From NCBI GenBank assembly GCA_002633005.1, contig NMRA01000097.1, forward strand, positions 320,686-384,685: a DNA stretch of 64,000 nucleotides, written 5' to 3'. The notes beneath the pieces were generated by a model. That model saw nothing but the letters and a program-made list of their open reading frames with translations, had not been told where the DNA came from and ran no database searches. This document shows, piece by piece, positions 37,623 to 49,080 of this stretch; position 1 is the stretch's first letter; each line of letters begins with the position of its first letter. The DNA comes from Phoronis australis (taxonomy: Eukaryota; Phoronida; Phoronidae). The position numbers and the translations under genes were made by a program.

Positions 37623-37807
37623 TTAAAGGCGAATGCCACCCGAATTAAGTAGTCTTTTTTGCCGTCTTAATCGGTCTATTCCACATCGTCTCGCATACGG
37701 TCGACCTTACCTTGCCAAGAGGTGTCGCGTTAACCTGTGAGGAAGGTGAGAAACGACGCTAGCGACGTCAGTGGTTCATATGCAGAGTGAATGCCGCTAT
37801 GTTGCGG

Positions 37808-38030
37808 TGTATCGTTCCCGCTAGTCCAAACTAAGCAGCCGCGAGGAAAGCGAGTATATCGTTTTTTTGCTTCCTCGAGAGTCCAAAATGCTTAGGAAGT
37901 GTCTCATGGTAGAGACGAATGAAGTGTAGGCTGTAAATAGCAAGTGTGAGGCCGTAAAACATCTCCGTGTCTGTGGCCTGCAGACGACGTTGACAGTGCC
38001 TCACGAATGCCGGCTTACCAAATAACTCCA
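37808..38030 (+). pseudogene. THAP zinc-finger relic, copy 3
   Basis: It matches the copy 2 THAP region base by base in the front (CIVPA, with the second Cys changed to Ser, then a stop and ARKAS) and loses frame further on. The minus strand of this same stretch is open for 139 codons (38250-37831). That is probably a shadow, though part of it (EYSDEDILERRREQA) is recognisable on the same strand in copies 1 and 2. Confidence 0.5.
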
Positions 38031-38739
38031 TACGTTCCGTTGTCTGAGCTTGTTCACGGCGCCTCTCTAGTATATCTTCATCACTGTATTCCTGTACGAA
38101 TTGATAGCCTGTAAAACTTAACGATCCACCTGCGCGAAGTCGTGATTGATGAGCCGCACTAGCTCGTCCTAAGTCGGGATTGTGAGTTGTCATGTTGGCG
38201 TTCATTACTGAGCGTTCTGTTTCAAAATGAATTATTCTCACCCTAACCAATACTTAAATTTTAAACAAAATCTGTCTCATTAGATGCAATTTGTAATGCC
38301 TTCGGAGTGTTCGTGAGTGAACGAAATGATTTGAGAAGCCAGCAATTAATACTGTCATTGCCTTACCCGGTCCGGCTTTAGGTGCAATAAAACTAATTGA
38401 CGGGACACCGCGAGACCGTGTGAGCTCATGCTAATTTAGTGTTTGGTGGCAGAAACTGTTGTGAAACAACTCGATTTCCACCCCACGACCAGGCGTTAGG
38501 AGAATATTTATTTACATTAACATTACTCAGACAATGATTGTTACTGCAGACTGCAATGTTACGTTATGTTACGTTATGTTATTCCGATTGGGCGTACGAA
38601 TACACTTTTTTCCCGCCATGTAAGAGGACTTTCTACACTGTAGTTCTTGCGCCAGATGTCGCTCTCTCTCTGACTATTTATTCTGGTACCGCTCTATTTG
38701 AACGCCATTCCACAAACGTTTTATGGTGGATGAACGTCA

Positions 38740-38792
38740 ATGTACATAGTTAGTTTCTTCGGAATTTTGGTTGGACTTGGGGCGATATTGGC
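38740..38792 (+). CDS. Candidate small secreted Thr-rich peptide, exon 1
   Basis: ATG at 38740 opens MYIVSFFGILVGLGAILA, a good signal-peptide shape (short start, hydrophobic core, small residues near the end). It runs into the donor gc|gtgagt, leaving two bases that combine with the first base of exon 2 (39016) to make an alanine codon. It lies inside the 575 bp insertion. An upstream promoter is not evident. Support is only internal consistency of start, donor, acceptor and phase. Confidence 0.4.
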
Positions 38793-39015
38793 GTGAGTAC
38801 TCATGTTTCTTACAATACAGTTTATTTGCATTCATTAGTATGTTAGTTTTTCATGTTCTCTCAGGTGTACTTAATGTTTTGAACGCTTGTCATTACTGTA
38901 TACCCTTTGCCAGTTATCATTTTACTTGGGCGTTGTCCTCCTAAATGTTACTGTATATACATGGTAGAGCCCTATGCATCATGTAAGCTTGAACATGGTT
39001 TTTTGGTTCTTTCAG

Positions 39016-39094
39016 TTTACCTACTACGAATACTACAACTACTACTACTATCACGCCTCCTACTACCGCAACATATTATGTAAATAAAGAGTAA
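39016..39094 (+). CDS. Candidate small secreted Thr-rich peptide, exon 2
   Basis: It follows the acceptor ttggttctttcag after a 223-base intron. It encodes LPTTN, six threonines, ITPPTTATYYVNKE and a TAA, completing a 43-residue precursor whose mature part is mostly Thr/Pro, as in mucin-like O-glycosylated segments. AATAAA overlaps the last codons. The ctactacta tract also reads as a microsatellite, so the open frame could be incidental. Confidence 0.4.
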
Positions 39095-39910
39095 AGCCCC
39101 CCGAACCTGTTTGTTTTGCTCCAACAATGATTGTTAATGCACAACTTCTGCCCTGACGGTGCTGTGGCCAAAGCGGAATCTAAATTCGCGGTCCCCGACG
39201 AGTAAGTAGATTTGCAGTTTCGTGGCTAATTCACTAACATAATCACGTGCACATTACTTTGGCTCACTAGTATAGTATTTTCTTGACTGGAAGTTTAGTT
39301 GCCACTGAACTTTGACTAGTTTATGTTCGTGATGTCTGGTAAGTTTCCGAGCCGCTCGGCCGGGATAACGAGTCAATCCGGCCGGCCGCGATCGGGCTCC
39401 GAGACACTGGCCAGGATAACAAGCGTTTTGTGTTTATAACTCAAAAAATCACAAGTCTAAACAACACAGATCTAGGCTCTCCTGTCTGTATCTCACGGAA
39501 AATACTTCGAAATTATCTCCGAACAGACCCCAAACTCCTGCTACGAACCTTATTGGCCTGCCGAACTTTGTAGGCTACGGTGTGTCCAAATACCAACAAA
39601 TCCGTAAGAGCGAAATAAAACAACCCTTTTTTATAAGAACTCGGTGTATTTTTAAGGGTTTTACATCGAAGTTTGATGATTCATTGGTGTTAAACGATGA
39701 CTTCAAGTGATGAGCTGACAACAGTAACTCGTGTTGTGAACTGCTGAACAGACTGCGTGTGAAACTGATAACGTCATTGGATAATTTCAACACCTCCGTC
39801 TTCCGTCTTCTTGTGTCTTGTAACGCAACCGTACGTGTCGTTATGGAGTAGAACTACTCGATCTAAATTGATACAGATTAGTGTATTTTTTGGGTGGCAT
39901 GCTCCTTTGA

Positions 39911-40811
39911 GAAGTGTGGCGATGAACGAGGCCACGTGCTTGCAAACATCCAAAGACTTACCAATAAAGTTCCGCTGTCGCTAATGGAAAGGTAGTTCTC
40001 GTAGTAGTAGTGTCTGATGTTAGCAACCGGGACTTCGTCACATTCTTTATATGGCGCTGTGTTTGGGAAGAAGATACTTTAATGCTAATATCCAATATTA
40101 AAGTGTAGGTCGCTGGTTTAGTAAATACTCATGAGTTGGCAGTATCAAGATATCTCTCCATGTAAGCATGTGTTCACATAGATTCGATAACATTGATACA
40201 AACTTGTCTACTTGTACTGATACTAGAATAGACAGCAAGAACCGGACATTGTGGCCGAAAAAAATAACTGTTATAGATGTTTTACAAGATACAGCGTTTC
40301 ACGCTCCCTCTCAGGCATGCCTAGAATCATTCACAACGGCACTTGTTTACTAGTGAATTCGTCTGCTAGGCAGAGGACGGGTCACAATTCGTTGCGTAGA
40401 CAATGTCTCCTTCTATCCTCGAAAGGTTTGACACTTGACAGACGCAGATACATGTGTCAGTTTCTCATGTTCTCCGTTTAGTAAGATGAGATATCAAACC
40501 TAACCAGCTTAAGTGTTTTAATTCTAGTGCATTGTGATATCTTGTAAAGAGTGTATACTTGTGCGGTCTGGCCATGCTCGCAGGAAACTTCAAGCTCCTG
40601 AGTAGTTAACTACAATTTTATGATAAACTTGCGTGCATATTTTCAGAGATTTGGCACATTTTTGATGGGAGCACTCGAGTGTTTTTGTTTGAGAATTAGT
40701 TATGTGGAAACTTAATGCCGCGCGCAACTCCCCATGGTCAGGAGGTGCTCTTGACCTACACTGTACATGTATCCAAGTTTTAAACAAAGGAGCTTTTACT
40801 CATTAGTGCTC
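39911..40811. other. No gene seen
   Basis: No domain or convincing splice-bounded exon. Confidence 0.4.
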
Positions 40812-41175
40812 GGTTGCTTGGAACAGTCCCAAATAGGGACTCAACCAAGTTCCCTAAATCTACTGCGTATTTTTGAACTTGTGAAAACATCGATTGCTCT
40901 TTCTTGTATTGTTTTAGTTTCATTACAAAGTCAATTTTTGACTTTGTTACAAATCGAGAATGAATTCGACGTTGAATTGTCTATGTTATCAAAAATAATT
41001 AGAGATCTTTTCCTGCAACACCCCCAATGTAAGGACTGAGTCCCTATTTTTTCATGGACTTTGGGCTCAGGTTTTAGTTACATTATTAGAAAATATCATC
41101 AATCAAAGAGGAGCTTATAATCGAATGCACAAAAAGACTTAGTTGAGTCCCTGTTTGGGACTGTTCCAAGGAACC
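40812..41175. mobile_element. MITE, ggttgcat-family, copy 3
   Basis: Left end ggttgcttggaacagtccc and right end complementary (gggactgttccaaggaacc) with the same inner tagggactcaacca motif. It is 364 bp. The interior near 41015-41110 matches the modules at 10380-10560 and 52500-52660. Confidence 0.85.
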
Positions 41176-41234
41176 GGGCACAGAACCGCTTACGAAACCA
41201 AAGTCTAAAATTTGTAATGGTATGAACGACTTAC

Positions 41235-41328
41235 CCACGCAGACTCCCACGTTGTTAGCGCAGTCCTTCACACAAGCCTGGCTTCCGTCAGTGCAATTGG
41301 CGATCGTGCATTCGGTCTTCGAATTGTT
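41235..41328 (-). CDS. Small Cys-rich secreted-type exon
   Basis: The exon is 94 bases from the acceptor cgctcttttcag to a strong gtaagt donor, phase 0 to 1. It encodes NNSKTECTIANCTDG, then QACVKDCANNVGVCVG: five cysteines in 31 residues and two N-x-S/T sites. The phases chain with the PAN-like exon upstream (ends phase 0) and with FN2 or linker exons downstream (start phase 1). The family is not identified; a disulfide-rich linker is likely. Confidence 0.6.
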
Positions 41329-42536
41329 CTGAAAAGAGCGATTGTATGTCTGGATCTAAAATTTTCATAAAAGGACAATTTTTGTGAAAATTTTTATCGC
41401 GTTTCATAATTCTAAACAAAATGTTACCAGTTTCCGAGTACCGACTTCGACTGTTCAACGTCACAATGTCATCCATTTAAGTGTTCAACGTCACAGTGTT
41501 ATCCATCCAAGTGCAAATACAAATGCAAAGTGAGTGTAATCAGACAGAAGATAGCAAAAAAGTTATTAAATAGTAGGGTCATACAACTGGGGCGTTGCCT
41601 TTTTGCTGTTATGTTACCATATAAACAAATGAAAGTTTAACGTTATGAAACTTTAAGGTGATTGTTTACGGTGCATACGGGTGTCACCTTGAAAACGTAT
41701 TGTCTGTGAAAAACCTATGTGGACATGAGTCCATTTGAACTTAAATGAGGCGGAAATGGTACGTTTAGAAATAAAAAAGAAACCAAGCCCGGTTTTTTGT
41801 TATAAAAATATTCAACTACTGAAAACAGCTTCCCCATACAATTCTCTGAAAAATTAATTCTCTTTATGATCATCAACCTACAGAAATTGGAGAGAATTCT
41901 GCTACACGGTAAAACTTTACCTACACTTTTAGCGACAAATGCCTGAAAATATCACCCGCGAAGAACCATAATCTCCAAAATGTAACATTGGAAGAATGCA
42001 TTTTTGATAGATTCCAATTTTTTGTTTCAATATTTACTCCAATGATCCATTGGCATGTGGCAGAACCTTTGTCAGAAATCATTAAAACATACTATTAGTT
42101 AAGTGTTATTTTAAGTGAGTTATAACCAAGTTTAAGTTATTGTTGGATTTGTCTAAGTATTTGTATTTTTGTATTTTGATGCTTTGCTGCTAAATATGAA
42201 AAATACAGCGGACACATGTTAATTTCTTCGTTATAGCCGTATAAACTGATGCACGTCTGGCAAAATATTAAATGCAAATCTTATAGGGTGATTATATTCC
42301 CTGTATCTCTCATTTCACTTTATGAATGCTAAATGAGCTGTATGTTGACACTTGCTGTCGTTTGTAAATTTTCATCCTGATGACGTTCAATGAATAGACG
42401 ACACGTTGATTGAACAAGAACTTTTTATTTGTGTGACGATTGTTCGGTTATAATCTTGTTATGGCCAAAAACTGATAGAATTACTTCAAACAATTATTGA
42501 AAACCTGTAGAAAACGGAGTAAGTTAATAGTAATTC

Positions 42537-42537
<1 letters not shown>
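41329..42537. other. No gene seen
   Basis: AT-rich sequence without recognisable exons. Confidence 0.4.

Positions 42538-42614
<77 letters not shown>
42538..42614. repeat. CA microsatellite
   Basis: About 77 bases of ca repeat with one t interruption, followed by a short ta run. Confidence 0.97.
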
Positions 42615-42622
<8 letters not shown>

Positions 42623-43061
42623 GCATCAAATATAAAGTAGCATTTTCCGAGAGTAGCTACTGGTGGTTCTACATCGGCAGTCATACATTTTCATGAGTTT
42701 AGAAGCTTACAGTGTGATAAAAAAGACTTAAAGGGTGACTGTTCCAGACATGGGGGCTTGGTTTCTTGCGTCAGAGATACGATTAATATAACCAATATTG
42801 AAATATTTAATATTGAAAGACACATGGAGTTTAGTAATCAAAGTTAAAATGAGCACTGGTAAACATCTTACCATATTTAACATTGAGCACCGCCGAATGC
42901 TAAGAGACACTTCGATGACTTCATGTTTGACTTTATTTCAACGATCTCAAAGTTCATTGTTCATTGCTAAAAGGGTAACTTTTTGATAGCTTGTGATTTC
43001 ATTGTCTATTGACAAAAAATAACAATAATACAAAATTTGGTAATTTTTGACCATATGTTAA

Positions 43062-45250
43062 ACCTTCCTCTTCTTCCTAACTCTCTTACTCGTCTCACCA
43101 ACAAATCGTGCACTAGTATTGATCAGATTCATATAAAATTCTCTCCAACCACGAACATCTTCGAGGCTGGTATTCTTTGAAAAAAATATTGAACCAGTCC
43201 CTCATGTTGTTTTCTCTAAATATTAATAACAAGAATAAACCTCATCAACCTAAATTAATTCAAAGTTACAGCCAAAAAATCTCATGCCAATTTTAAAACT
43301 GATTTGGCTTCAATTGACTGAGGCAACGATTTGTCTCAAAATGCTAACACCAATTATACTCAATAAAGAACAATTATTTGAGATTTGGTAAATAATCATG
43401 TTCAAAACCAAACGTATCAACTAGCATCAACATAAATTCAACGACTGGATTACATTTTGTATATTAAAATCAATAAATGTGCGAGACAAAATATAGTGCA
43501 AATAACAAACGCACCTCGTGATTCTATTTTTCTCTCATGTACTCAATAAAACTTCAAAAGTATAACAGTACAATTAAATCTGCAGTAAAAGAAGTCAAAC
43601 GTGTGTACTATGGAAAACAGCTCAAGCAGCACAAAATGATGTACACCAAACGTGGCCAGCCATCAAACACGTAATTTATGATTCATGCTTCAGAACTATT
43701 ATTAAATTTACTTATAGTACATTTGGACACATTACTGATGAACAGAAAATAGTCGATGAGTTCAACAACTGTTTTTTAACATTGGTAAGAATCTGGCTTC
43801 CCAAATACCGATATGCCGTGAACGATTCTAAAATTGTCTTCACGGTTCTCGACTCTATCTTTAAGTTGAGAATCGTTAGTGACGACGAAGTACTGAAGGT
43901 AATGAAACATCTAAAATCTAAATGCACTGCAGACACTGATGGCCTATCATGTTATCATAAAGTACTTGAACGTAATATGCAAACTGATTTCTATGATTAT
44001 AAACCAATACCTATGTACAGGTATTTTTTCTCGATGGTTTGATGGTAACTAAGGTAATCCCTATTGATAAAAGTAATGACACCTACAGTAACTCTCTTGT
44101 TAACTACAGTTCAATATCTATTGTACCTAAACTTTCCAAATTTTTTCAAAAAATTGTTCATGATCAATTTTATTCTTATTTGTCTCATAACAATTTTCTA
44201 TAAAAGTCCCAGAATGGTTAAAGACCCAAATACTAAACTGATTTTGCGGCTACTGAATTCGTTCACTCTCTTTACAAACATTTGACAAAGTTTTGAGCAC
44301 AGTTTCGCTATTCTTGGATATTTCTAAAGTCTTTGACACCATTGATCATGATATCCTCTTAAAAATGAATAAATTTTATTGTTTTCAAAGTTACCTTTAA
44401 AATAGAAAGCGGTTCGTCTGCCTGATACTGTTACTTCGTCCCCACTTGATATTTCTACGTGTGTTCCACGGCGATCTATTCTAGGACCTCTACCGTCCTT
44501 TTCTCCAGCAAGGCTTAGTTCATTGTGTACGCAGACGACACATGCCTGTTAATTCCTTTCCATGTTAAAAAATCTCATAGCCTCAGTGATCAGAATAAAT
44601 TAAACCCTACAAGATGTTTTTGATTGTTTATCGCTCAAAACAAGTAAATTAAATGTATTCTATTTTGATTTCCCCCAAAATCAGAAAATTCGATATCCCG
44701 ACAATGAACTTATTAACAGTGTTGGAAATTTCAAATGTTTAGGTACTTTTGTAGACAGACATCTTTTCTGAAACAAGCCTGTTCAGGAAATTTCTTTAAA
44801 ATTGCCAAAACTGTGGGCGTCCTCTCCATACTGAAACACTATTGCCCCAAACACACACTCCTGATGATTCACAATGCTCTTATACTATCACATTATGGGG
44901 GTTCAATAGCTGTAAAATATTAAAACTTCTTCAGAAAAAAGCTGTGAGAAATGTTACCGATTCTTTTTGTTTTTCAGACAGAGAACCAATTTGCAGGGAA
45001 ATCAAAATACTTTTTCTTGACAACATATTTAAGCAAGCTTGCCTATTTTTTACATATTCAAACAAAATCCATTTGCTGTACTTTTACGAAAACAATTTTT
45101 TCCAGTTCCATCAGTCACCAATATGTCTTCCTAAGATATGCAGTCAACATTTCATTCTAACCTGCCCACCTACAACAGAAAAAGCTATGAAAATTCATTA
45201 ATGTTCAAAGTACCGAATCTAATAAACAACTGTATTCCTCCGAGATATGT
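43062..45250 (+). pseudogene. Decayed LINE (non-LTR retrotransposon)
   Basis: In several broken plus-strand frames: an endonuclease-end segment (LTRLTNKSCTSIDQIHIKF, about 43080-43150); the RT entry region (VSDDEVLKVMKHLKSK, about 43870-43960); NYSSISIVPKLSKFFQKIV (about 44100-44160); LFLDISKVFDTIDHDIL (about 44313-44360); the catalytic YADDT at 44528-44542; and a C-terminal region (44740-45200) with a LDNIFKQACLFFTY segment. The order and motifs fit the L2/CR1/Jockey group. Many stops and frameshifts make it inactive. Confidence 0.85.
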
Positions 45251-45560
45251 AGCAGACGAAATCGACACGCATAGTATACATGGGTCAACCTAATATATAA
45301 AAATACATATTAATCACTTATAACTCTCAGTTTAATGTTCTACATTGTTGTACATTTTCTAATTGAACTAACCATTAGATAATTTCTAACCGAGCGGTCT
45401 CCCTTGTATCAATAGTCTCGGTGTTTTATTCTTAGTAAAATACATTAATTTACATTTAGATCAATTTGCATTGTGTCTTATATTTCATTGTAAATGTACT
45501 TATTTCTGTTGTTATTGATATTGTTCTTCTTAACTCTGGATATCCATCTAATTTATTGTT

Positions 45561-45608
45561 ACTGGGTGGTCAGTTTTTAGCGGCTCGTGCCTTTGCTAGC
45601 CACCCAGT
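45561..45608 (+). repeat. Hairpin downstream of LINE relic
   Basis: ACTGGGTGG (45561-45569) pairs perfectly with CCACCCAGT (45600-45608) around a loop of about 30 bases. Its place a few hundred bases after the LINE coding remains suggests a 3' end structure used for template recognition, as in some LINE groups; that role is inferred. Confidence 0.6.
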
Positions 45609-46744
45609 CATATAACATTGTTAGTTTTATGAAATTCAAAGTTATAAAACTTTCTCTCTCTATGCTAAATATATATGATAGTATTGTCTGATTGAGAGGA
45701 TTTTGGGAAAATCAGACGCCCAAGAAGGGTTATTTGAGACGGAGGCTAGCCGTTCCCCCCTTCTGTTAACTAGCAATTTTACCATGTAGATTGGCGACAA
45801 CATTCACTTCAAATTAGTAGTGATGTGGCTGTAGCGCAATGGGTGTGCGGCAAGAGTGAAAGTGGTGATGACTGTGGATAGTCTCCGGAGGCGACTTTGG
45901 TCCCACAACAAATTACAACACGTCTTTGTACTCATACAGAGAGGTCTGCGTGTATTACACAGTGTTACTCGGATAAGTCCCTAAATAAACAATATCTGAG
46001 AGTAGCATGGAACTAGAGAAACTATAACATTTACATTAGCCTGTCCAGTTTTTATGCAAAAGTTACGTAATTAAAACAAACGTATGCAATCAAACAAGTT
46101 ATTTCATCAGTTTATATTCGTTACGAGTTACGAGTTAACTTGTGACATTGCCTAATGGTATAACTGAAAATATTTTCAACGAGAATGAAATTGAAAATTA
46201 TACCCAGTCATTCATTTAGCAATGGTGCACAGAAAGATCCATGATATTTATTTTCAAAAGAAGGATATAACGTAGAGTTCTCTCTACTTTTTATTAAAGC
46301 AAAATACTCGCTATAAACCTAAAATTGTTATCATAGAATCACAAATGCGCAAACTACTTAGGCACATTATTATATAATTTTTCATGCAGCGGGGTGCACA
46401 TCTCTTTCTAGACACTCTGATTACTCGTTATCCTACATAGTGCAGCGATTTTGTATGAAACAATCGCAGTGCGCAAAATTGAGTCGTTAACTGTATAATA
46501 CTTTCCCGAGTGGAACCATATTGGAGCAAATCGGAATGGTCTCTTTGAGACGACAAGATCGTAAAATTGTGTTGGAAAGCATGTAAACACGCGATTCAGT
46601 TGTACCAGACAATTGTATAGGAAATCGTAAGCAAAAAATCGGAATTGTAAACAGGGTTTGACGGGCACAAACTGTCGCAGCCTCAAATAACAACACGGTC
46701 TGTTCAACACAACAACTCACATGTTCCCACCACCTGATTCTAAC
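45609..46744. other. No gene seen
   Basis: AT-rich; nothing recognisable. Confidence 0.4.
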
Positions 46745-47040
46745 CTGATTTGATGTAAAGTTGTAAATTCGTATCTGGCTTTCTATATTTTCTCCCTCTC
46801 TCCCAGCTTTTTCATGCGATTCCATATCGTGATAATGTTCCTGTGACAAGTAACATACTCCTGTATTGTCTTCGTAATAAGCCGAGGTGCAAGCTGCGTT
46901 TCTCCTGCAGTAAAGAGCGCATTCTATTTCACTTCTTGTGCCAGTGTGTTTCGAGAAGTATGATGGTGAAAACAACCTAGTTATTCTTGTAACAGAACAA
47001 GTGGTTCCCTTTGAAATGGCCGAGCACGTTTGGATTTGTT
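46745..47040 (-). CDS. PAN/apple-like domain exon
   Basis: The exon is 296 bases from the acceptor cacactatttgcag to a gttaga donor, phase 1 to 0. The translation has QTCSAISKGTTC, then SEIECALYCRRNAACTSAYY and NTGVCYLSQEHYH, the Cys spacing (C-x3-C-x5-C ... C) and 'C-S-Y' core of PAN/apple modules, which mediate protein or carbohydrate contacts in secreted proteins. An N-glycosylation site (NFTS) is near the end. Its exit phase (0) matches the Cys-rich exon at 41328. The leader exon was not found. Confidence 0.65.
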
Positions 47041-47949
47041 CTGCAAATAGTGTGTCTGACTGACAAAACTGAAGCAGGCTTAAAAAAACGCTGTCCAAAG
47101 GGACAAAAACATGTCACTTGTCGTTATCATCAATGCTATTGCGCGACTGATCACCACGGACAGTTTCAAGGCTTCAATAATCAGAAAGTCAGTCGTAAAT
47201 CTCTAACGAACTCTCTCTATTATGTCTCAAATTTAATGACAATGATCAGGTGAGTTATTCCTAATCAATATCCATTGTGCCATATTCTAAAGGAAATTGA
47301 ATCGGGTGAACGGAAAACAAGCACACGGTTACGGGTACATATGTATAAATACATGTAAACAATACACTGGTGATTTTGACCACCCTCCTTTGTTACAATA
47401 TTCGTCAGATTCACTACGACGTAACCATATGCACAAGCAAATTTTAAGCTGGTGCAACGGATTTCCCGTGCTATCCTTGCAGGGCAATAGGTAGTAGGGG
47501 TCAACACTTCACCCCTTGATGAATTCAAAGAAAAACATTTCCCCTGTGTTGCATAGAAACCAACTTATAACCCACTACAAAAACAACTGCATTTCTGTTA
47601 ACTTTCTCTGTTCTTTTCAATTCAAATTGCGGGAATCACATGCTTGTTAGGATATTTTACCTAGAAAACAGCGTACAGAAAACTTGACCACATACAAATC
47701 AAGTGCATGCAAAAGCAGAACCTAGATGACAGGTACCAAACCACTACAGACACTGTTGATTAGTTAATTAGTTGAGCTACACATATTAAATGTGGACATA
47801 ACTATTTTACGAGAGAATAATAATACAAGTTGCTTGCGGAATTAACGTTTCTACAGGTACAGATTGTAACGTTGAGTATGGCATTGATGGTGGAAATCGC
47901 GCTTCTCTTAGAAAGCGCAACTTACAAAGCCATCGTACATGTAGCAATT
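47041..47949. other. No gene seen
   Basis: Small frames on both strands overlap without domain or splice support. Confidence 0.4.
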
Positions 47950-49080
47950 TAAATGGTACGGGCATGGTTAACGATGATAATGACTTTGCCTGTCGGCAGC
48001 CTCGTTTTCGGAAACATTGGATTTCCTAAAAGCTCGATCTACACCACCGCCACATCCACCTAATATTTTAGAATGACAGGGGAGTTCAATCATTTTGAAT
48101 TCAGGCTCGCCTTCTCTTCTATTTTCACGTGTTTGGGATTTTAAATAAACGACTGTGGTATGCAATTTCACAAAAGAACGTTTAACGATAATGGCGAAGT
48201 AGGCACTTGTCAAAACAAGGTAATTGGTGGTGAAGTCTCATGCTGCAATTCCCAGATTTGGTTTTATCAATTCATTCAGTTCAACTTGTCTTTGACGGAT
48301 TTCCGTTAAGTACTTTATATGGAGGAAATGCACGTTGGAAATTAAAATTCGTCAAATATCGACCAGTAACAAAATTATGATCGTTGCTGGTATAACTCAA
48401 TTCATTTTGACCATTGTGTATTGAATAAGATGCTGACACGTTAAAGATGATGTAAGTTAAAAAGGCATTGACCTTTGATATGCTTTACACTCATCGAGAT
48501 TATGTGCATGCATGTGGTCATGGAAAATTTAAACACTCATTATAAACCAACATAAAGAAGACACTACTGTTCCGGTTGCTGTCGTCATTGAATTAATATA
48601 TGAAACAATAGGATTGTTCACTCAGCAGCTGGAAATCTAGATAAATGAATGATAGCAACCAGATTGTCATTCAGGACCTTATAAACAGCTCTGTGTGCTA
48701 TACCAAATATCTAGAAAATTATACTCAATTTGATTAACAGTCTGTCATCAGTTAGCTAAGAAGACCATACATGTAACTTGTTGGCTAAAATGTAACAAAA
48801 TAAAAGGAACATTAATATTAAGAAAACGGTATTCATAACTTGAACAGATTTAATTTGATACAAAACTCTAAAACTAGATCGCTAAAACGATGTAACAGTT
48901 AAGCTTAAGTACATTATTTTGTTTTCGGTTCATAAAACTTTTGTACGTGTATTTCCTTGCACATGTGTATCACAAAATTCCTCTTTTTATACCATACGCG
49001 TTGAAGTTGTCCAGGCAACTACGCCCAAGTTACAAATGTTTTCCGTATTCACCTCCCCCACTACTTCAACAGCGACCTCT
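47950..49080. repeat. Duplicated block X, copy 2 (partial)
   Basis: From about 48080 it is collinear with 805-1745. The first 110 bases match 56345-56430. At about 49080 it runs directly into block Y sequence (equivalent to 6967), skipping the 1745-6967 interval of the first copy. The junction falls within a short shared word (tgtgggcg). Confidence 0.85.

Larger units (their letters stand above)
38549..39123. mobile_element. 575 bp insertion with 18 bp target duplication
   Basis: The sequence acaatgattgttactgca (38531-38548) recurs as acaatgattgttaatgca (39124-39141), while copies 1 and 2 of the host element have it once. The intervening DNA is absent from those copies. The long duplication suggests retroposition or end-joining at a staggered break. 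The insert has no poly-A tail, but an AATAAA motif lies near its right end at about 39083. Confidence 0.8.
37627..39906 (+). mobile_element. THAP-containing TTAA element, copy 3 (with insertion)
   Basis: Left flank TTAA (37623-37626), right flank TTGA (39907-39910, one change from TTAA). Termini read AGGCGAATGCCACCC and, in complement, AGGAGCATGCCACCC. It is collinear with copy 2 at 23406-25092 except for an extra 575 bases at 38549-39123. The THAP region is present but broken. Confidence 0.8.

Noticed and set aside
47011-47253. Plus-strand Cys/His-rich frame
   Set aside because: It starts inside the PAN-like exon on the other strand and lacks splice support.
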